64,000 nucleotides of DNA from Arthrobacter gengyunqii (GTDB lineage Bacteria; Actinomycetota; Actinomycetes; Actinomycetales; Micrococcaceae): assembly GCF_023022985.1 (NCBI RefSeq), contig NZ_CP095461.1, positions 2,728,001 to 2,792,000 of the forward strand, in the 5' to 3' direction. How positions within the stretch are numbered: the stretch's first letter is position 1; the number at the start of each line of letters is the position of its first letter. Below are positions 1-7,267 of this stretch, in pieces. The translations under genes and the position numbers were made by a program. The notes beneath the pieces were generated by a model. The model was not told where the DNA came from. It did not search any database and saw only the letters and a program-made list of their open reading frames with translations.

Positions 1-607
1 TGTTCACAATGTCGTCATCGTGGGTGGCCATCACCACGGTGGTTCCGTTCTGGTTGATCCGGTCCAGGACCTTCATGATCCCCAGCGACGTGGTGGGGTC
101 CAGGTTTCCCGTGGGCTCATCAGCAAGGAGGATTCCGGGCTTGTTGACGATCGCACGTGCGATGGCCACCCGCTGCTGCTCACCGCCGGAGAGCTCATGC
201 GGCAGGCGGTTGTCCTTGCCTTCGAGGCCGACGGTTTTGAGGACCTCGGGCACGGAGTCACGGATGACTGCCCGGCTGCGCCCGATCACCTGCATGGCAA
301 AGGCTACATTGGCGAAGACGGTCTTATTCGGCAGCAGGCGGAAGTCCTGGAAAACGACGCCGATCCCCCGGCGCAGGCGCGGCACGCGCCAACTGGGGAT
401 TTTCGCCACGTTCGATCCGGCCACGTAAACGGTCCCGCGGGACGCGTGCTCCTCTTTGAGGATCAGCCGAATGAAGGTCGATTTTCCGGAGCCGGAGGCT
501 CCGACCAGGAACACGAACTCGCCGCGGTCCACTTCGAGGTTCACGGAGTTCAGTGCCGGCCTGGAATTACGGTCGTAGACCTTGGTGACGTTGTCGAAAG
601 TGATCAT
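1..607 (-). CDS. ftsE: Cell division ATP-binding protein FtsE (3' end cut by window edge)
   Basis: ATPase half of the FtsE-FtsX ABC-type complex, which acts at the inner face of the division septum and couples to peptidoglycan hydrolases. Reading leftward from the ATG at 607, the protein starts [14 protein letters not shown] and shows Walker A (GASGSGKST), the Q-loop region (VVFQDFRLL), the ABC signature LSGGEQQR and Walker B ([13 protein letters not shown]), then a switch histidine in ATHD. About 202 residues are present and the rest runs off the left edge, where ftsX would be expected. It lies downstream of prfB on the same strand, an arrangement common in actinobacteria. The family call is firm. 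Confidence 0.95.
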   Translation of the reverse strand, partial: MITFDNVTKVYDRNSRPALNSVNLEVDRGEFVFLVGASGSGKSTFIRLILKEEHASRGTVYVAGSNVAKIPSWRVPRLRRGIGVVFQDFRLLPNKTVFANVAFAMQVIGRSRAVIRDSVPEVLKTVGLEGKDNRLPHELSGGEQQRVAIARAIVNKPGILLADEPTGNLDPTTSLGIMKVLDRINQNGTTVVMATHDDDIVN

Positions 608-777
608 GTCTGCTTAGCGCCCATCAATCGGCCGGGACACGGGCCTTGGTTTGGGAAAAGGGCGCCGGCTGTTCGACTATATCGGCGGTTCCACCTATGG
701 CCAGAGATTCGGGACGGTGTGTCGCCGTCCGGAGCCTATTTGGACCCGGTTTCCGCTGTTCTCCGATTTGCTGCCGC

Positions 778-1896
778 TTACTTGCGGGCGGAAACACTGC
801 CGTGGGCGCGCCAGCGGATGCCGGCGTCGATGAAGTCGTCGATCTCGCCGTCGAACACCGCAGAGGTGTTGCCGACTTCATGTTCCGTACGCAGGTCCTT
901 AACCATCTGATACGGGTTGAGGACATAAGAGCGCATCTGATCTCCCCATGAAGCCTTGACGTCACCGGCGAACGCCTTCTTCTCGGCGTCTTCCTGCTCC
1001 TTCTTCAGCAGCAGCAAGCGGGACTGCAGCACGCGCATGGCCGCGGCACGGTTCTGCAGCTGTGACTTCTCGTTCTGCATGGACACCACGGTGCCCGTGG
1101 GGAGGTGGGTCAGGCGCACGGCCGAGTCCGTGGTGTTCACGGACTGCCCGCCGGGACCGGAGGAACGGAAGACATCCACACGGATCTCGTTGTCCGGGAT
1201 GTCGATGTGATCGGTGGGCTCAATCAGCGGAATGACCTCAACGGCGGCAAACGAGGTCTGCCGGCGGCCCTGATTATCGAAGGGGCTGATGCGGACCAGC
1301 CGGTGCGTGCCGGCCTCCACCACCAGGGTGCCAAAGGCGTACGGGGCCTTGACCTCGAAGGTGGCCGATTTCAGCCCGGCCTCTTCGGCGTAGGAGGTGT
1401 CCAAGACCGTGGTCGGGTAACCGTGGCGCTCGGCCCAGCGAAGGTACATGCGCAGCAGCATTTCGGCGAAGTCAGCCGCATCCACTCCCCCGGCGCCGGA
1501 ACGGATGGTCACGACAGCCTCGCGGGCGTCGTACTCACCGGAGAGCAGGGTGACTACTTCCAGCTGGGAGAGGGACTTGCGCAGGGATTCCAGCTCCGTC
1601 ACCGCCTCAGCCTTGGACTCGGCGTCGGCCTCATCCTGGGCGAGTTCCACCAGAACCTCGAGGTCATCGATGCGCGACTGGATTCTCTCCAGCCGTTCCA
1701 GTTCCGACTGGCGGTGCGAGAGCTTGGACGTAATTTTCTGCGCCTCGGACGGATCATCCCAGAGGTCCGGAACGCCGGCCATTTCGCTGAGCTCTTCGAT
1801 GTCCTCTTTGATTTTGGCTACATCGGAGACCTCCTCGATGGAAGCAAAAGTGGACCTGAGGGCGCGGATCTCCGCGGGAAAATCAATTTCAGCCAT
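778..1896 (-). CDS. prfB: Peptide chain release factor 2
   Basis: Class I release factor that recognises UGA and UAA in the ribosomal A site and triggers hydrolysis of peptidyl-tRNA. The 372-residue protein has the stop-codon recognition tripeptide SPF (in [13 protein letters not shown]) and the universal catalytic motif GGQ (in [19 protein letters not shown]). The N-terminal helical domain is intact. The reading frame is continuous from the ATG at 1896, so the programmed +1 frameshift used by E. coli prfB is absent here, as in most actinobacteria. The gene precedes ftsE on the same strand with about 170 bp between them; that gap shows only a weak hairpin near 713-729. Confidence 0.97.
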   Translation of the reverse strand: MAEIDFPAEIRALRSTFASIEEVSDVAKIKEDIEELSEMAGVPDLWDDPSEAQKITSKLSHRQSELERLERIQSRIDDLEVLVELAQDEADAESKAEAVTELESLRKSLSQLEVVTLLSGEYDAREAVVTIRSGAGGVDAADFAEMLLRMYLRWAERHGYPTTVLDTSYAEEAGLKSATFEVKAPYAFGTLVVEAGTHRLVRISPFDNQGRRQTSFAAVEVIPLIEPTDHIDIPDNEIRVDVFRSSGPGGQSVNTTDSAVRLTHLPTGTVVSMQNEKSQLQNRAAAMRVLQSRLLLLKKEQEDAEKKAFAGDVKASWGDQMRSYVLNPYQMVKDLRTEHEVGNTSAVFDGEIDDFIDAGIRWRAHGSVSARK

Positions 1897-2047
1897 GGTG
1901 CTTACAGCCTACGCCATGAGCCCTCCGGGCCGCTTCCGGTGCTCCGTGCCGGGTGAGGGCACGCCGGTCGCACCTGCCGTTCTGCGTTTGACCGGGAGAA
2001 ACCGTAAATTGGTGTTGTCAGCACATGCACCTGCAGAAGGAGCAGAA

Positions 2048-2368
2048 GTGAGCACCTCCGAAGTTAGAGAGCCCGCTGTGGCCAGGCCCGTCCGCCACCC
2101 TGAATCGGGCCGCCGCTATTCCCTGGAAGAGCTCGAAGCCCTCGCCGCAGAAGGCGATCCCTGGGCCCTGGGAAAGATGGACGAGTGGGACCTCTCCTTC
2201 TCCGACGAGTACAAGGGCTCGCTGACGGATCGCTGTCCCGATCCGGGCTGTGATCAGTACGGTGAGCCGGTGACCCTTTGCTACGGCGAAGATGGTGAAC
2301 TGCTCGACGTCGACCACGGCGGCTGGGGCCATCCGCCCGCCGCTGAGATCCAGGCCAAGGCGTCGTAG
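2048..2368 (+). CDS. Hypothetical protein, 106 aa
   Basis: I do not recognise this family. The GTG at 2048 is chosen over the much longer upstream frame because a purine-rich ribosome site (gaaggagcag) lies just before it and the upstream part overlaps prfB antisense. The protein is acidic, with RYSLEELEALAAEGDPWALG near residues 22-42 and a C-terminal part with CPDPGCDQYGEP and a third cysteine in VTLCYGEDG, which could bind a metal but has no clear finger spacing. It is divergent from prfB and runs toward the Tad operon end, leaving 22 bp between the two stop codons. No membrane segment or signal peptide is visible. Confidence 0.75.
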   Translation: MSTSEVREPAVARPVRHPESGRRYSLEELEALAAEGDPWALGKMDEWDLSFSDEYKGSLTDRCPDPGCDQYGEPVTLCYGEDGELLDVDHGGWGHPPAAEIQAKAS

Positions 2369-2390
2369 CCGCGCTGGATCGTGTTGCAGC

Positions 2391-2873
2391 CTATTGGCTG
2401 AGGCGTGCCCTGGCCTCGCTCACCGCGGTGATGGGAATGCCGTCCGGCACCAGGAAGTTCACCAGCGGAGGATGCACGACGCCGGTCAACACCACCACCG
2501 CAGTGCGGCCGTCAGCAGTCCCGGTCTCAGCGTCTACGGAAAGACCCGGAATCCGGTCCGCGGCGTCGGTCAGGGCAAGGTACCGGTTCACCTCAGCTTG
2601 GACCGCTGCCGGAGCAAGCACTGCTGCCGGCCCCTCCCCCGGTGAGGCAACGTCCCCCAGCGAAAAGGTGTCTGCAGCTGCGAGCGCGGCTCCGTCTGCA
2701 GCGGACAGCAGCTTCTTGTGCCCCAGATAGAGGGCGGAGGCCCCCATGACCACCGAGACCACCAGCAGGCTCACCAACATGTAGCCGATGATCAGGACGC
2801 CGACTTGGCCTTCCTCTCCCCGAAGGACGGATCCCCTTCCAGTTGCTGCGCGCGCCGCGCGACGCCGGCTCAC
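2391..2873 (-). CDS. TadG-like pilus assembly protein
   Basis: Last gene of the leftward Tad operon. The start is taken as the GTG at 2873, which overlaps the stop of the preceding TadE-like gene in GTGA; the longer frame to 3011 would lie inside that gene. The protein (about 160 residues) begins with a basic stretch followed by EEGQVGVLIIGYM, the E-x-GQ-x entry to a single N-terminal membrane segment typical of TadE/TadG pseudopilins, and then ALYLGHKKLLSAADGAALAAAD, the usual pattern of the putative Flp pilus-assembly TadE/G-like family. The rest is an extracytoplasmic domain. Likely a minor pilin or assembly factor; exact role unknown. Confidence 0.8.
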   Translation of the reverse strand: MSRRRAARAATGRGSVLRGEEGQVGVLIIGYMLVSLLVVSVVMGASALYLGHKKLLSAADGAALAAADTFSLGDVASPGEGPAAVLAPAAVQAEVNRYLALTDAADRIPGLSVDAETGTADGRTAVVVLTGVVHPPLVNFLVPDGIPITAVSEARARLSQ

Positions 2874-3334
2874 CCGTACCGCTCCACGATCTGGGTGGAG
2901 GACGAGTCCACTGTCACCGGGGCGAAATCCGTCCCCGGGAGCCCCGCAGACAGCGGCAGGGGGACGTCGAAGCGCACAAGGGCCGTCACAGTCGACCCGG
3001 GCGACAGGCACTCTGCGGAACAGGAAATGTCCAGCAGCATTTCTTCCGGTTGGAAACCGAAGTCGGTGAAGGCCAGTTCAGCTGCCACCCTGGCCTGCGC
3101 CTCGCCGGCTGCCGGGTCTCCTGCGCTCACGTAGACCTTTGCTGCCGATTCAGCAGCCCCCACGGCGGCAAACGCCGCGCCCTGCACCTGCCCCGCAGTG
3201 ACGACGAGGTACACCACCGGCACCAGCAGTACCAAGCCAAGGAAGATGAACTCCACCAGGGCGTTCCCGTCTTCACGTCCGCCGGGTCCTGCGTCATCCG
3301 GCTCCAGCGGCTGCGTCCTGTCCCCAAAATCCAT
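2870..3334 (-). CDS. TadE-family minor pseudopilin
   Basis: A 154-residue membrane-anchored protein with EDGNALVEFIFLGLVLLVP, the conserved glutamate-containing N-terminal segment of TadE proteins, followed by an extracytoplasmic domain with two cysteines close together (SCSAEC, near residue 105) that may form a disulfide. The ATG at 3334 has a very strong ribosome site (ggaggtga, spacing 6) although it lies 41 bp inside the upstream TadE-like gene, so the overlap is real. Its stop overlaps the start of the next gene as GTGA. Probably a minor pilin of the Tad apparatus, priming or capping the pilus. Confidence 0.85.
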   Translation of the reverse strand: MDFGDRTQPLEPDDAGPGGREDGNALVEFIFLGLVLLVPVVYLVVTAGQVQGAAFAAVGAAESAAKVYVSAGDPAAGEAQARVAAELAFTDFGFQPEEMLLDISCSAECLSPGSTVTALVRFDVPLPLSAGLPGTDFAPVTVDSSSTQIVERYG

Positions 3335-3710
3335 GACCGGTCACCTCCAATCCGTCGCTGGGTCCCAGGAATCCGATCACAGGAAGGGGCGCCCGCACCG
3401 TGACCTGCAGCATCCGGACACCGCTGTGCGTTGTTTCCTGAAACGTCACGTCTTCGGCCAGCGAGCTGTTCAGCGCGAGACGGATCAGTTCCTCGGTGCG
3501 TGCTGCGCCGTCGGCCGGGGTGCGGTCGGCCAGCGTGCCGTACCGCGCACCGGAAGCCGCTGCGTCAATCAGCGTATTGCGCACGTGCAGAATCAGGGCC
3601 AGCTGGATGATCGACATGAAGAGCAGCGTCAGCAGGGCGCCGACCATGACAAAGTCCACTACCGCTGACCCGGTTTCCCGGCCGCGGGCCGAAGGACGCC
3701 GTACGGTCAG
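3294..3710 (-). CDS. TadE-family minor pseudopilin with probable CTG start
   Basis: A 138-residue TadE-like protein: RGRETGSAVVDFVMVGALLT gives the conserved acidic residue inside the N-terminal membrane segment, followed by IQLALILHVRNTLIDAAASG, the helix that carries on in these proteins. The conserved region begins only a few residues after the stop of the upstream 73-residue gene. No in-frame ATG, GTG or TTG exists between the far upstream ATG at 3944, which would make the frame cover the whole upstream gene, and the membrane segment. A CTG at 3710 overlaps that stop as CTGA and follows ggagaagg at good spacing, so I take it as the start. An automated caller may extend it to 3944 or truncate it. 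Confidence 0.75.
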   Translation of the reverse strand: MTVRRPSARGRETGSAVVDFVMVGALLTLLFMSIIQLALILHVRNTLIDAAASGARYGTLADRTPADGAARTEELIRLALNSSLAEDVTFQETTHSGVRMLQVTVRAPLPVIGFLGPSDGLEVTGHGFWGQDAAAGAG

Positions 3711-3928
3711 GGATTGACCTTCTCCATCGCTGCGTTGAACATGCTTTCGAGGGCGCCTTGGGCCATAACCAGGATGAAGGCGACCAGCGTGGCTGACATC
3801 AGGGTGATCATGACCCAGCCCGGGACGTCGCCGCGTTCGCGGTCCTCGCTCCTTAGCGTCTGGCCGAAACGAACGACCAGCGAGGTGCCGAGCAGTAACA
3901 GGAGCCGCGGTGCGTGGATGGTGCGCAT
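3707..3928 (-). CDS. Small Flp-pilin-like protein, 73 aa
   Basis: A short protein with one membrane segment: after a basic stretch comes the acidic turn DRERGDVPGWVMITLMSA, then a hydrophobic helix (TLVAFILVMAQGALESMF) and a short tail. Size, single helix and position between tadC and the TadE genes match the place where actinobacterial Tad loci carry the major pilin or its DUF4244-like counterpart. The ATG at 3928 follows a good ribosome site (aaagga, about 8 bp). A G-D boundary ahead of the helix could be a prepilin-peptidase site, but this is inference. No other pilin candidate exists in the operon. Confidence 0.75.
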   Translation of the reverse strand: MRTIHAPRLLLLLGTSLVVRFGQTLRSEDRERGDVPGWVMITLMSATLVAFILVMAQGALESMFNAAMEKVNP

Positions 3929-3953
3929 GGGATGTTCCTTTCATAGGGGTGAC

Positions 3954-4895
3954 CTAGAGTCCGATTCCCAGGAGGGAAAGACCGGGAAAAATCGAGAAGA
4001 GCACTGTCAGTGGAAGGACGCCGAAGACCAGAGGGACCATCATTGCGATCTCCTTCTTTCCGGCGCTTTCCATGAGTTCACGTTTGGCCAGGTCGCGCAC
4101 GTCCTGGGATTGCGCCCGCATGACATCCGCGAGCGGGGTGCCGCGTTCGATCGCCACTGTCAAACCGTCCACGAACCGGGACAGCGGAGCGAGCCTGACC
4201 CGGTCGGAAAAGTGCTGCAGCGCGTTGGTGAGTGGAACTCCGGAACGGGTTTCGCCGAGGATGCGGGCAAACTCCCCAGCCAGTTCTCCGTGGGCCGTGC
4301 GGGCAATCCGCTCCAGGGCTCCGTTGGCGCTTTCTCCGGCGCCCACTGCAAGTGCCATCATCTCCGCCAAGCTGGGGAACTCGGCCAGCATGCGGGCTTC
4401 ACGGCTCTGGACTTGGGAGCTCAACCGGTAGTCGCGGAGAGTGAATCCGAGCACCGCTCCCAGGACGGTGCCGGCCACGACGCCGCCCACACCCACCCGG
4501 TCGACGCTGGCCAGCCAAACGGCAATCATGCCCCCGCCCAGGAAACCTCCGCCGGTCCACAGCACCTGTTCGGCCCGGAAGTCCAGCACGCGCAAGCCCT
4601 GCCCCGCACGTTCCAGACGGCGCTCAAGGTCACGGGTAACCGGGTTGATCCGGTTGAGACGGCGGACAGCCAGATGCAGGGCGGGGCGCAGGATCCGTTG
4701 CAGCGGGCCGAACGGAGTGAGGTCACCGGCCGGTACGGCCAGAAGACGGGACATCTGGCCTCCTGTGCGCAACTGCGGCGCAATCCGTTCACTGAACGTC
4801 ACCGGCCGAAGCCATGGCACCCGCAGGACGGCAAACCAGAGCGAGGCCCCCAGAGAAATCCCACACACAACGGCCAGGAACCACGGGGCGTTCAC
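3954..4895 (-). CDS. tadC: TadC-like inner-membrane platform protein (GspF/T2SSF family)
   Basis: Integral membrane component of the Tad secretion platform that works with TadB and the ATPase TadA. About 313 residues from the GTG at 4895, which overlaps the tadB stop as GTGA; the longer frame to 4952 is less likely. There are membrane segments near the N terminus, in the middle, and at the C terminus (VFGVLPLTVLFSIFPGLSLL). Between them is the cytosolic T2SSF four-helix domain, seen in MLAEFPSLAEMMALAVGAG and ERGTPLADVMRAQSQDVRDL followed by a KKEIAM box. The family is clear; TadB and TadC are told apart by order and length. Confidence 0.9.
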   Translation of the reverse strand: MNAPWFLAVVCGISLGASLWFAVLRVPWLRPVTFSERIAPQLRTGGQMSRLLAVPAGDLTPFGPLQRILRPALHLAVRRLNRINPVTRDLERRLERAGQGLRVLDFRAEQVLWTGGGFLGGGMIAVWLASVDRVGVGGVVAGTVLGAVLGFTLRDYRLSSQVQSREARMLAEFPSLAEMMALAVGAGESANGALERIARTAHGELAGEFARILGETRSGVPLTNALQHFSDRVRLAPLSRFVDGLTVAIERGTPLADVMRAQSQDVRDLAKRELMESAGKKEIAMMVPLVFGVLPLTVLFSIFPGLSLLGIGL

Positions 4896-5746
4896 CGCAG
4901 CACCCGCTCTTCTTCGGGAAGCGCCCCGATTCGGAGCATGAGCCGGTAGCAAACCACTGAAATGACAATGCCTGCGGCAAGCACCGTAGCCCCGGCCGCA
5001 GAGTTGTAGGCGTCAATGGCTTCAGGCCGGGCTGCAAGCAGCATCAGCACGATCCACGGGGCGGCGACGGCCAGCCGTGCAGCATTGACCGTCCAGGACT
5101 GGCGTGCCAGCAGCTCGCTGCGGGTTCTGGCGTTGTCCCGCAGGAATTCGTTCAGTGTGCCGAGCAAACGCCCGAGATCTGAGCCTCCCACCTCGCGGGT
5201 GAGGCGCAGCGCTTCCACGATGCGGTCAGCCACCGGATCCGCCAGGGTTGCCTTCAGCCGTGTGAGGGAGTGATCGAACTGACCGCCGGACCGGTAATCG
5301 GCTGCAAACTCTCGGAAGGGCTGCCGCAGCTCTTCCGGGCCGTTCTCTCCCAACTGGATCAGTGCCTCGGGCAGGGACAGCCCGGCCCGAATGGCAGACC
5401 GCAGGTGGTCCACGGCGTCCGGCCACAGTTCCGCGCGTGATGTCCGCTGTTTTCGGGCCTGCCAACGGACCAGGAACAGGGGCACCCCTGCGCCGAACAA
5501 TCCAAAGCAGGCGGCGATGGGAACGGCACCGGTGCCAGCCAGCACCAGCAGCGCCACCAGCAGTCCGGCTGCGATGCTGCTGGCGACAACCGCCCGCGGC
5601 GTCACCCGCTGGATCCCCGCCTGCAGCAGTTCATCTTCCAGCCGGCTGCTGCGGGGCCGGCGGGCCGGCACCGGTGGAACTACCCAGCAAGACCGCCATA
5701 TCAGGAACAGTCCCAGGCCCAGCAGCAGTCCTGCCGCGGCGCTCAT
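4892..5746 (-). CDS. tadB: TadB-like inner-membrane platform protein (GspF/T2SSF family)
   Basis: Partner of TadC in the Tad platform. 284 residues, with N-terminal hydrophobic segments (LLLGLGLFLIW, then VVASSIAAGLLVALLVLAG), the T2SSF domain around ELWPDAVDHLRSAIRAGLSL and LTREVGGSDLGRLLGTLNEF, and C-terminal membrane segments. The ATG at 5746 overlaps the tadA stop in ATGA, so translation is probably coupled to tadA. The gene pair tadB-tadC directly after the ATPase is the canonical Tad order. Confidence 0.92.
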   Translation of the reverse strand: MSAAAGLLLGLGLFLIWRSCWVVPPVPARRPRSSRLEDELLQAGIQRVTPRAVVASSIAAGLLVALLVLAGTGAVPIAACFGLFGAGVPLFLVRWQARKQRTSRAELWPDAVDHLRSAIRAGLSLPEALIQLGENGPEELRQPFREFAADYRSGGQFDHSLTRLKATLADPVADRIVEALRLTREVGGSDLGRLLGTLNEFLRDNARTRSELLARQSWTVNAARLAVAAPWIVLMLLAARPEAIDAYNSAAGATVLAAGIVISVVCYRLMLRIGALPEEERVLR

Positions 5747-6969
5747 GGCCGCACTTCCAGGAGTTCGGCCACGTTGTAGCCTGCGCGGGCAAATTTCTCC
5801 GGTGCCGGCATGGACGCGGCAGTGACTTCCAGCCGGCCGTCGGTCCGCTGAAAAATGGACGACGCTTCGATGACGCCGTTTTCCACCCTGTTGCCCAGCG
5901 CCATGATCTCCATAACCTGGCGCTTGCCGGCAGCGTTGCGGGCACAGTGGATCACCAGGTCAATGCAGGAAGCCACGGTGGGCACTACAAAGGCGCTGGA
6001 GATGTTTGCCCCGGCCAACAGCGGAAGGGTGCAGATTTTCGTAATGGCATCATGGGCGCTGTTGGCGTGGACGCTGCACATGCCCGGCAGGCCGGAGTTC
6101 AGCGCGATCAGCATGTCCAGGCTTTCGGCTTCGCGGACCTCACCCACAATGAGGCGGTCCGGCCGCATACGAAGCGCTTCCTTGACGAGTCTGCGCAGCG
6201 GAATCTCCCCTACACCCTCCAAATTCGACTGGCGGCACTGCAACCCCACCACATCCCGCAGCGGCAGCTGCAGCTCAAAGATCTCTTCGACAGTGACGAC
6301 GCGCTCCCGCGGGCCGATGGAAGCACCTAAACAGTTCAGCATGGTGGTCTTGCCTGCTTGGGTTGCCCCGGACACCAGGACGTTCAGTCCACTGGCGACG
6401 GAGGCACCCAGAAACCTGGCCGCCTGCGGAGTGAGGGTTCCCAATTCCACCAGGTGTTCAAGCCTGCTGGCGCGGGCGATGAATTTGCGGATGTTGACGG
6501 CCCAATGACGCCGGGTGATGTCCGGGATTACCACATGCAGGCGCGACCCGTCCGGCAGCGAGGCATCGACAAACGGGGAGGAAAGGTCCAGCCGGCGGCC
6601 CGAGCTCTTCAGCATCCGCTCCACCAGATCCCGCACCTGCTCCGCTGACAGGGCAAGCGAGGTCAGCTCTGAACGACCGTCACGCGCAGCATAGATTTCG
6701 GTGGGTGAATTAATCCAGACTTCCTCCACCGTCGGGTCGTCCAGAAGGGGCTGAAGGGCTCCGAACCCGGCCACGGCATCAAACACGCGGCGGCGGGCGG
6801 ACTCCAATGCGCCCAGCGGCGGCAAAGAACCCAGGAGGGACCGCTCGTCGTAATCGGTAACCGCGTCCTCGACGAGGCGCCGGACCTCCGCGAGCTGGCT
6901 GGCGGGGTCAAGGCCACGCAGACGTATCAGTTCCCGGACCTCATCCTCCACCATACGTACGGCATCCAA
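5743..6969 (-). CDS. tadA: TadA/CpaF-type pilus secretion ATPase
   Basis: Hexameric secretion ATPase that powers Tad pilus assembly at the inner membrane. It shows the N-terminal all-alpha domain, Walker A in SGATQAGKTTMLNCLG, the aspartate box (VVTVEEIFELQLP), Walker B (RMRPDRLIVGEVREAESLDM) and a histidine box (GMCSVHANSAHDA). I place the start at the TTG at 6969, with ggggga six bases upstream, rather than at the ATG 45 codons earlier. A degenerate second copy of this 5' end at 9592-9660 begins at the exactly matching codon (GTG), which supports this choice. It is the first gene of the leftward operon; a 298-bp gap separates it from the divergent GH25 gene. Confidence 0.93.
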   Translation of the reverse strand: MDAVRMVEDEVRELIRLRGLDPASQLAEVRRLVEDAVTDYDERSLLGSLPPLGALESARRRVFDAVAGFGALQPLLDDPTVEEVWINSPTEIYAARDGRSELTSLALSAEQVRDLVERMLKSSGRRLDLSSPFVDASLPDGSRLHVVIPDITRRHWAVNIRKFIARASRLEHLVELGTLTPQAARFLGASVASGLNVLVSGATQAGKTTMLNCLGASIGPRERVVTVEEIFELQLPLRDVVGLQCRQSNLEGVGEIPLRRLVKEALRMRPDRLIVGEVREAESLDMLIALNSGLPGMCSVHANSAHDAITKICTLPLLAGANISSAFVVPTVASCIDLVIHCARNAAGKRQVMEIMALGNRVENGVIEASSIFQRTDGRLEVTAASMPAPEKFARAGYNVAELLEVRP

Positions 6970-7086
6970 CGTGTTCCCCCGGAATCCGCACAGCATCCCT
7001 GCCGTGCATCTGAGACAAAGGCCACTGCGGCCATGCGGGCAAGGATAGGAGATTTCGACTCCCTTGACGAGAGTGGCAGATCCCTT

Positions 7087-7104
7087 GTGGAAAACCCTTT
7101 CCAC
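7087..7104. repeat. Short perfect inverted repeat upstream of tadA
   Basis: Two 7-base arms, gtggaaa and tttccac, flank a 4-base spacer in the divergent region between tadA and the GH25 gene. Arm size and placement fit an operator for a dimeric regulator or a small hairpin in the tadA leader. Function is not known. Confidence 0.45.
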
Positions 7105-7196
7105 GGAGCTTGGCGCTGGCTGGTCCGAGGAAACCTTGCATCATTACAAATGCGGCCTTCCGGTTGTAGCTTCGCTACCTCTACCTTCATTTGGGT

Positions 7197-7209
7197 GTCA
7201 CTGGTCACA
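7197..7209 (+). promoter_or_regulatory. Direct repeat resembling an MtrA-type site upstream of the muramidase gene
   Basis: Two GTCAC half-sites in the same direction (the second is GTCACA), seven bases apart from start to start, lie about 60 bp before the GH25 start codon. In mycobacteria MtrA binds GTCACA-type direct repeats in front of wall-hydrolase genes, and mtrA is present at 50345-51022. The match is short and the spacing is not the textbook one, so this is a tentative call. Confidence 0.25.
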
Positions 7210-7267
7210 TTATTCACACCCGTCCCGGTAGGATTCAGTCTGAAGTCCACTGCACTCTGGAGACCCC

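Noticed and set aside
1750..1896. Programmed frameshift in prfB
   Set aside because: The frame is continuous from the ATG; there is no in-frame UGA or slippery CUU-UGA site.
3711..3944. 78-residue N-terminal extension of the TadE-like gene to the ATG at 3944
   Set aside because: It would cover the whole 73-residue pilin-like gene in another frame and gives an arginine-rich random sequence.
6970..7104. Cysteine-rich N-terminal extension of tadA (CPHGRSGLCLRC)
   Set aside because: The likely start is the TTG at 6969, supported by the ribosome site and by the tadA relic; the extension lies in the untranslated leader.
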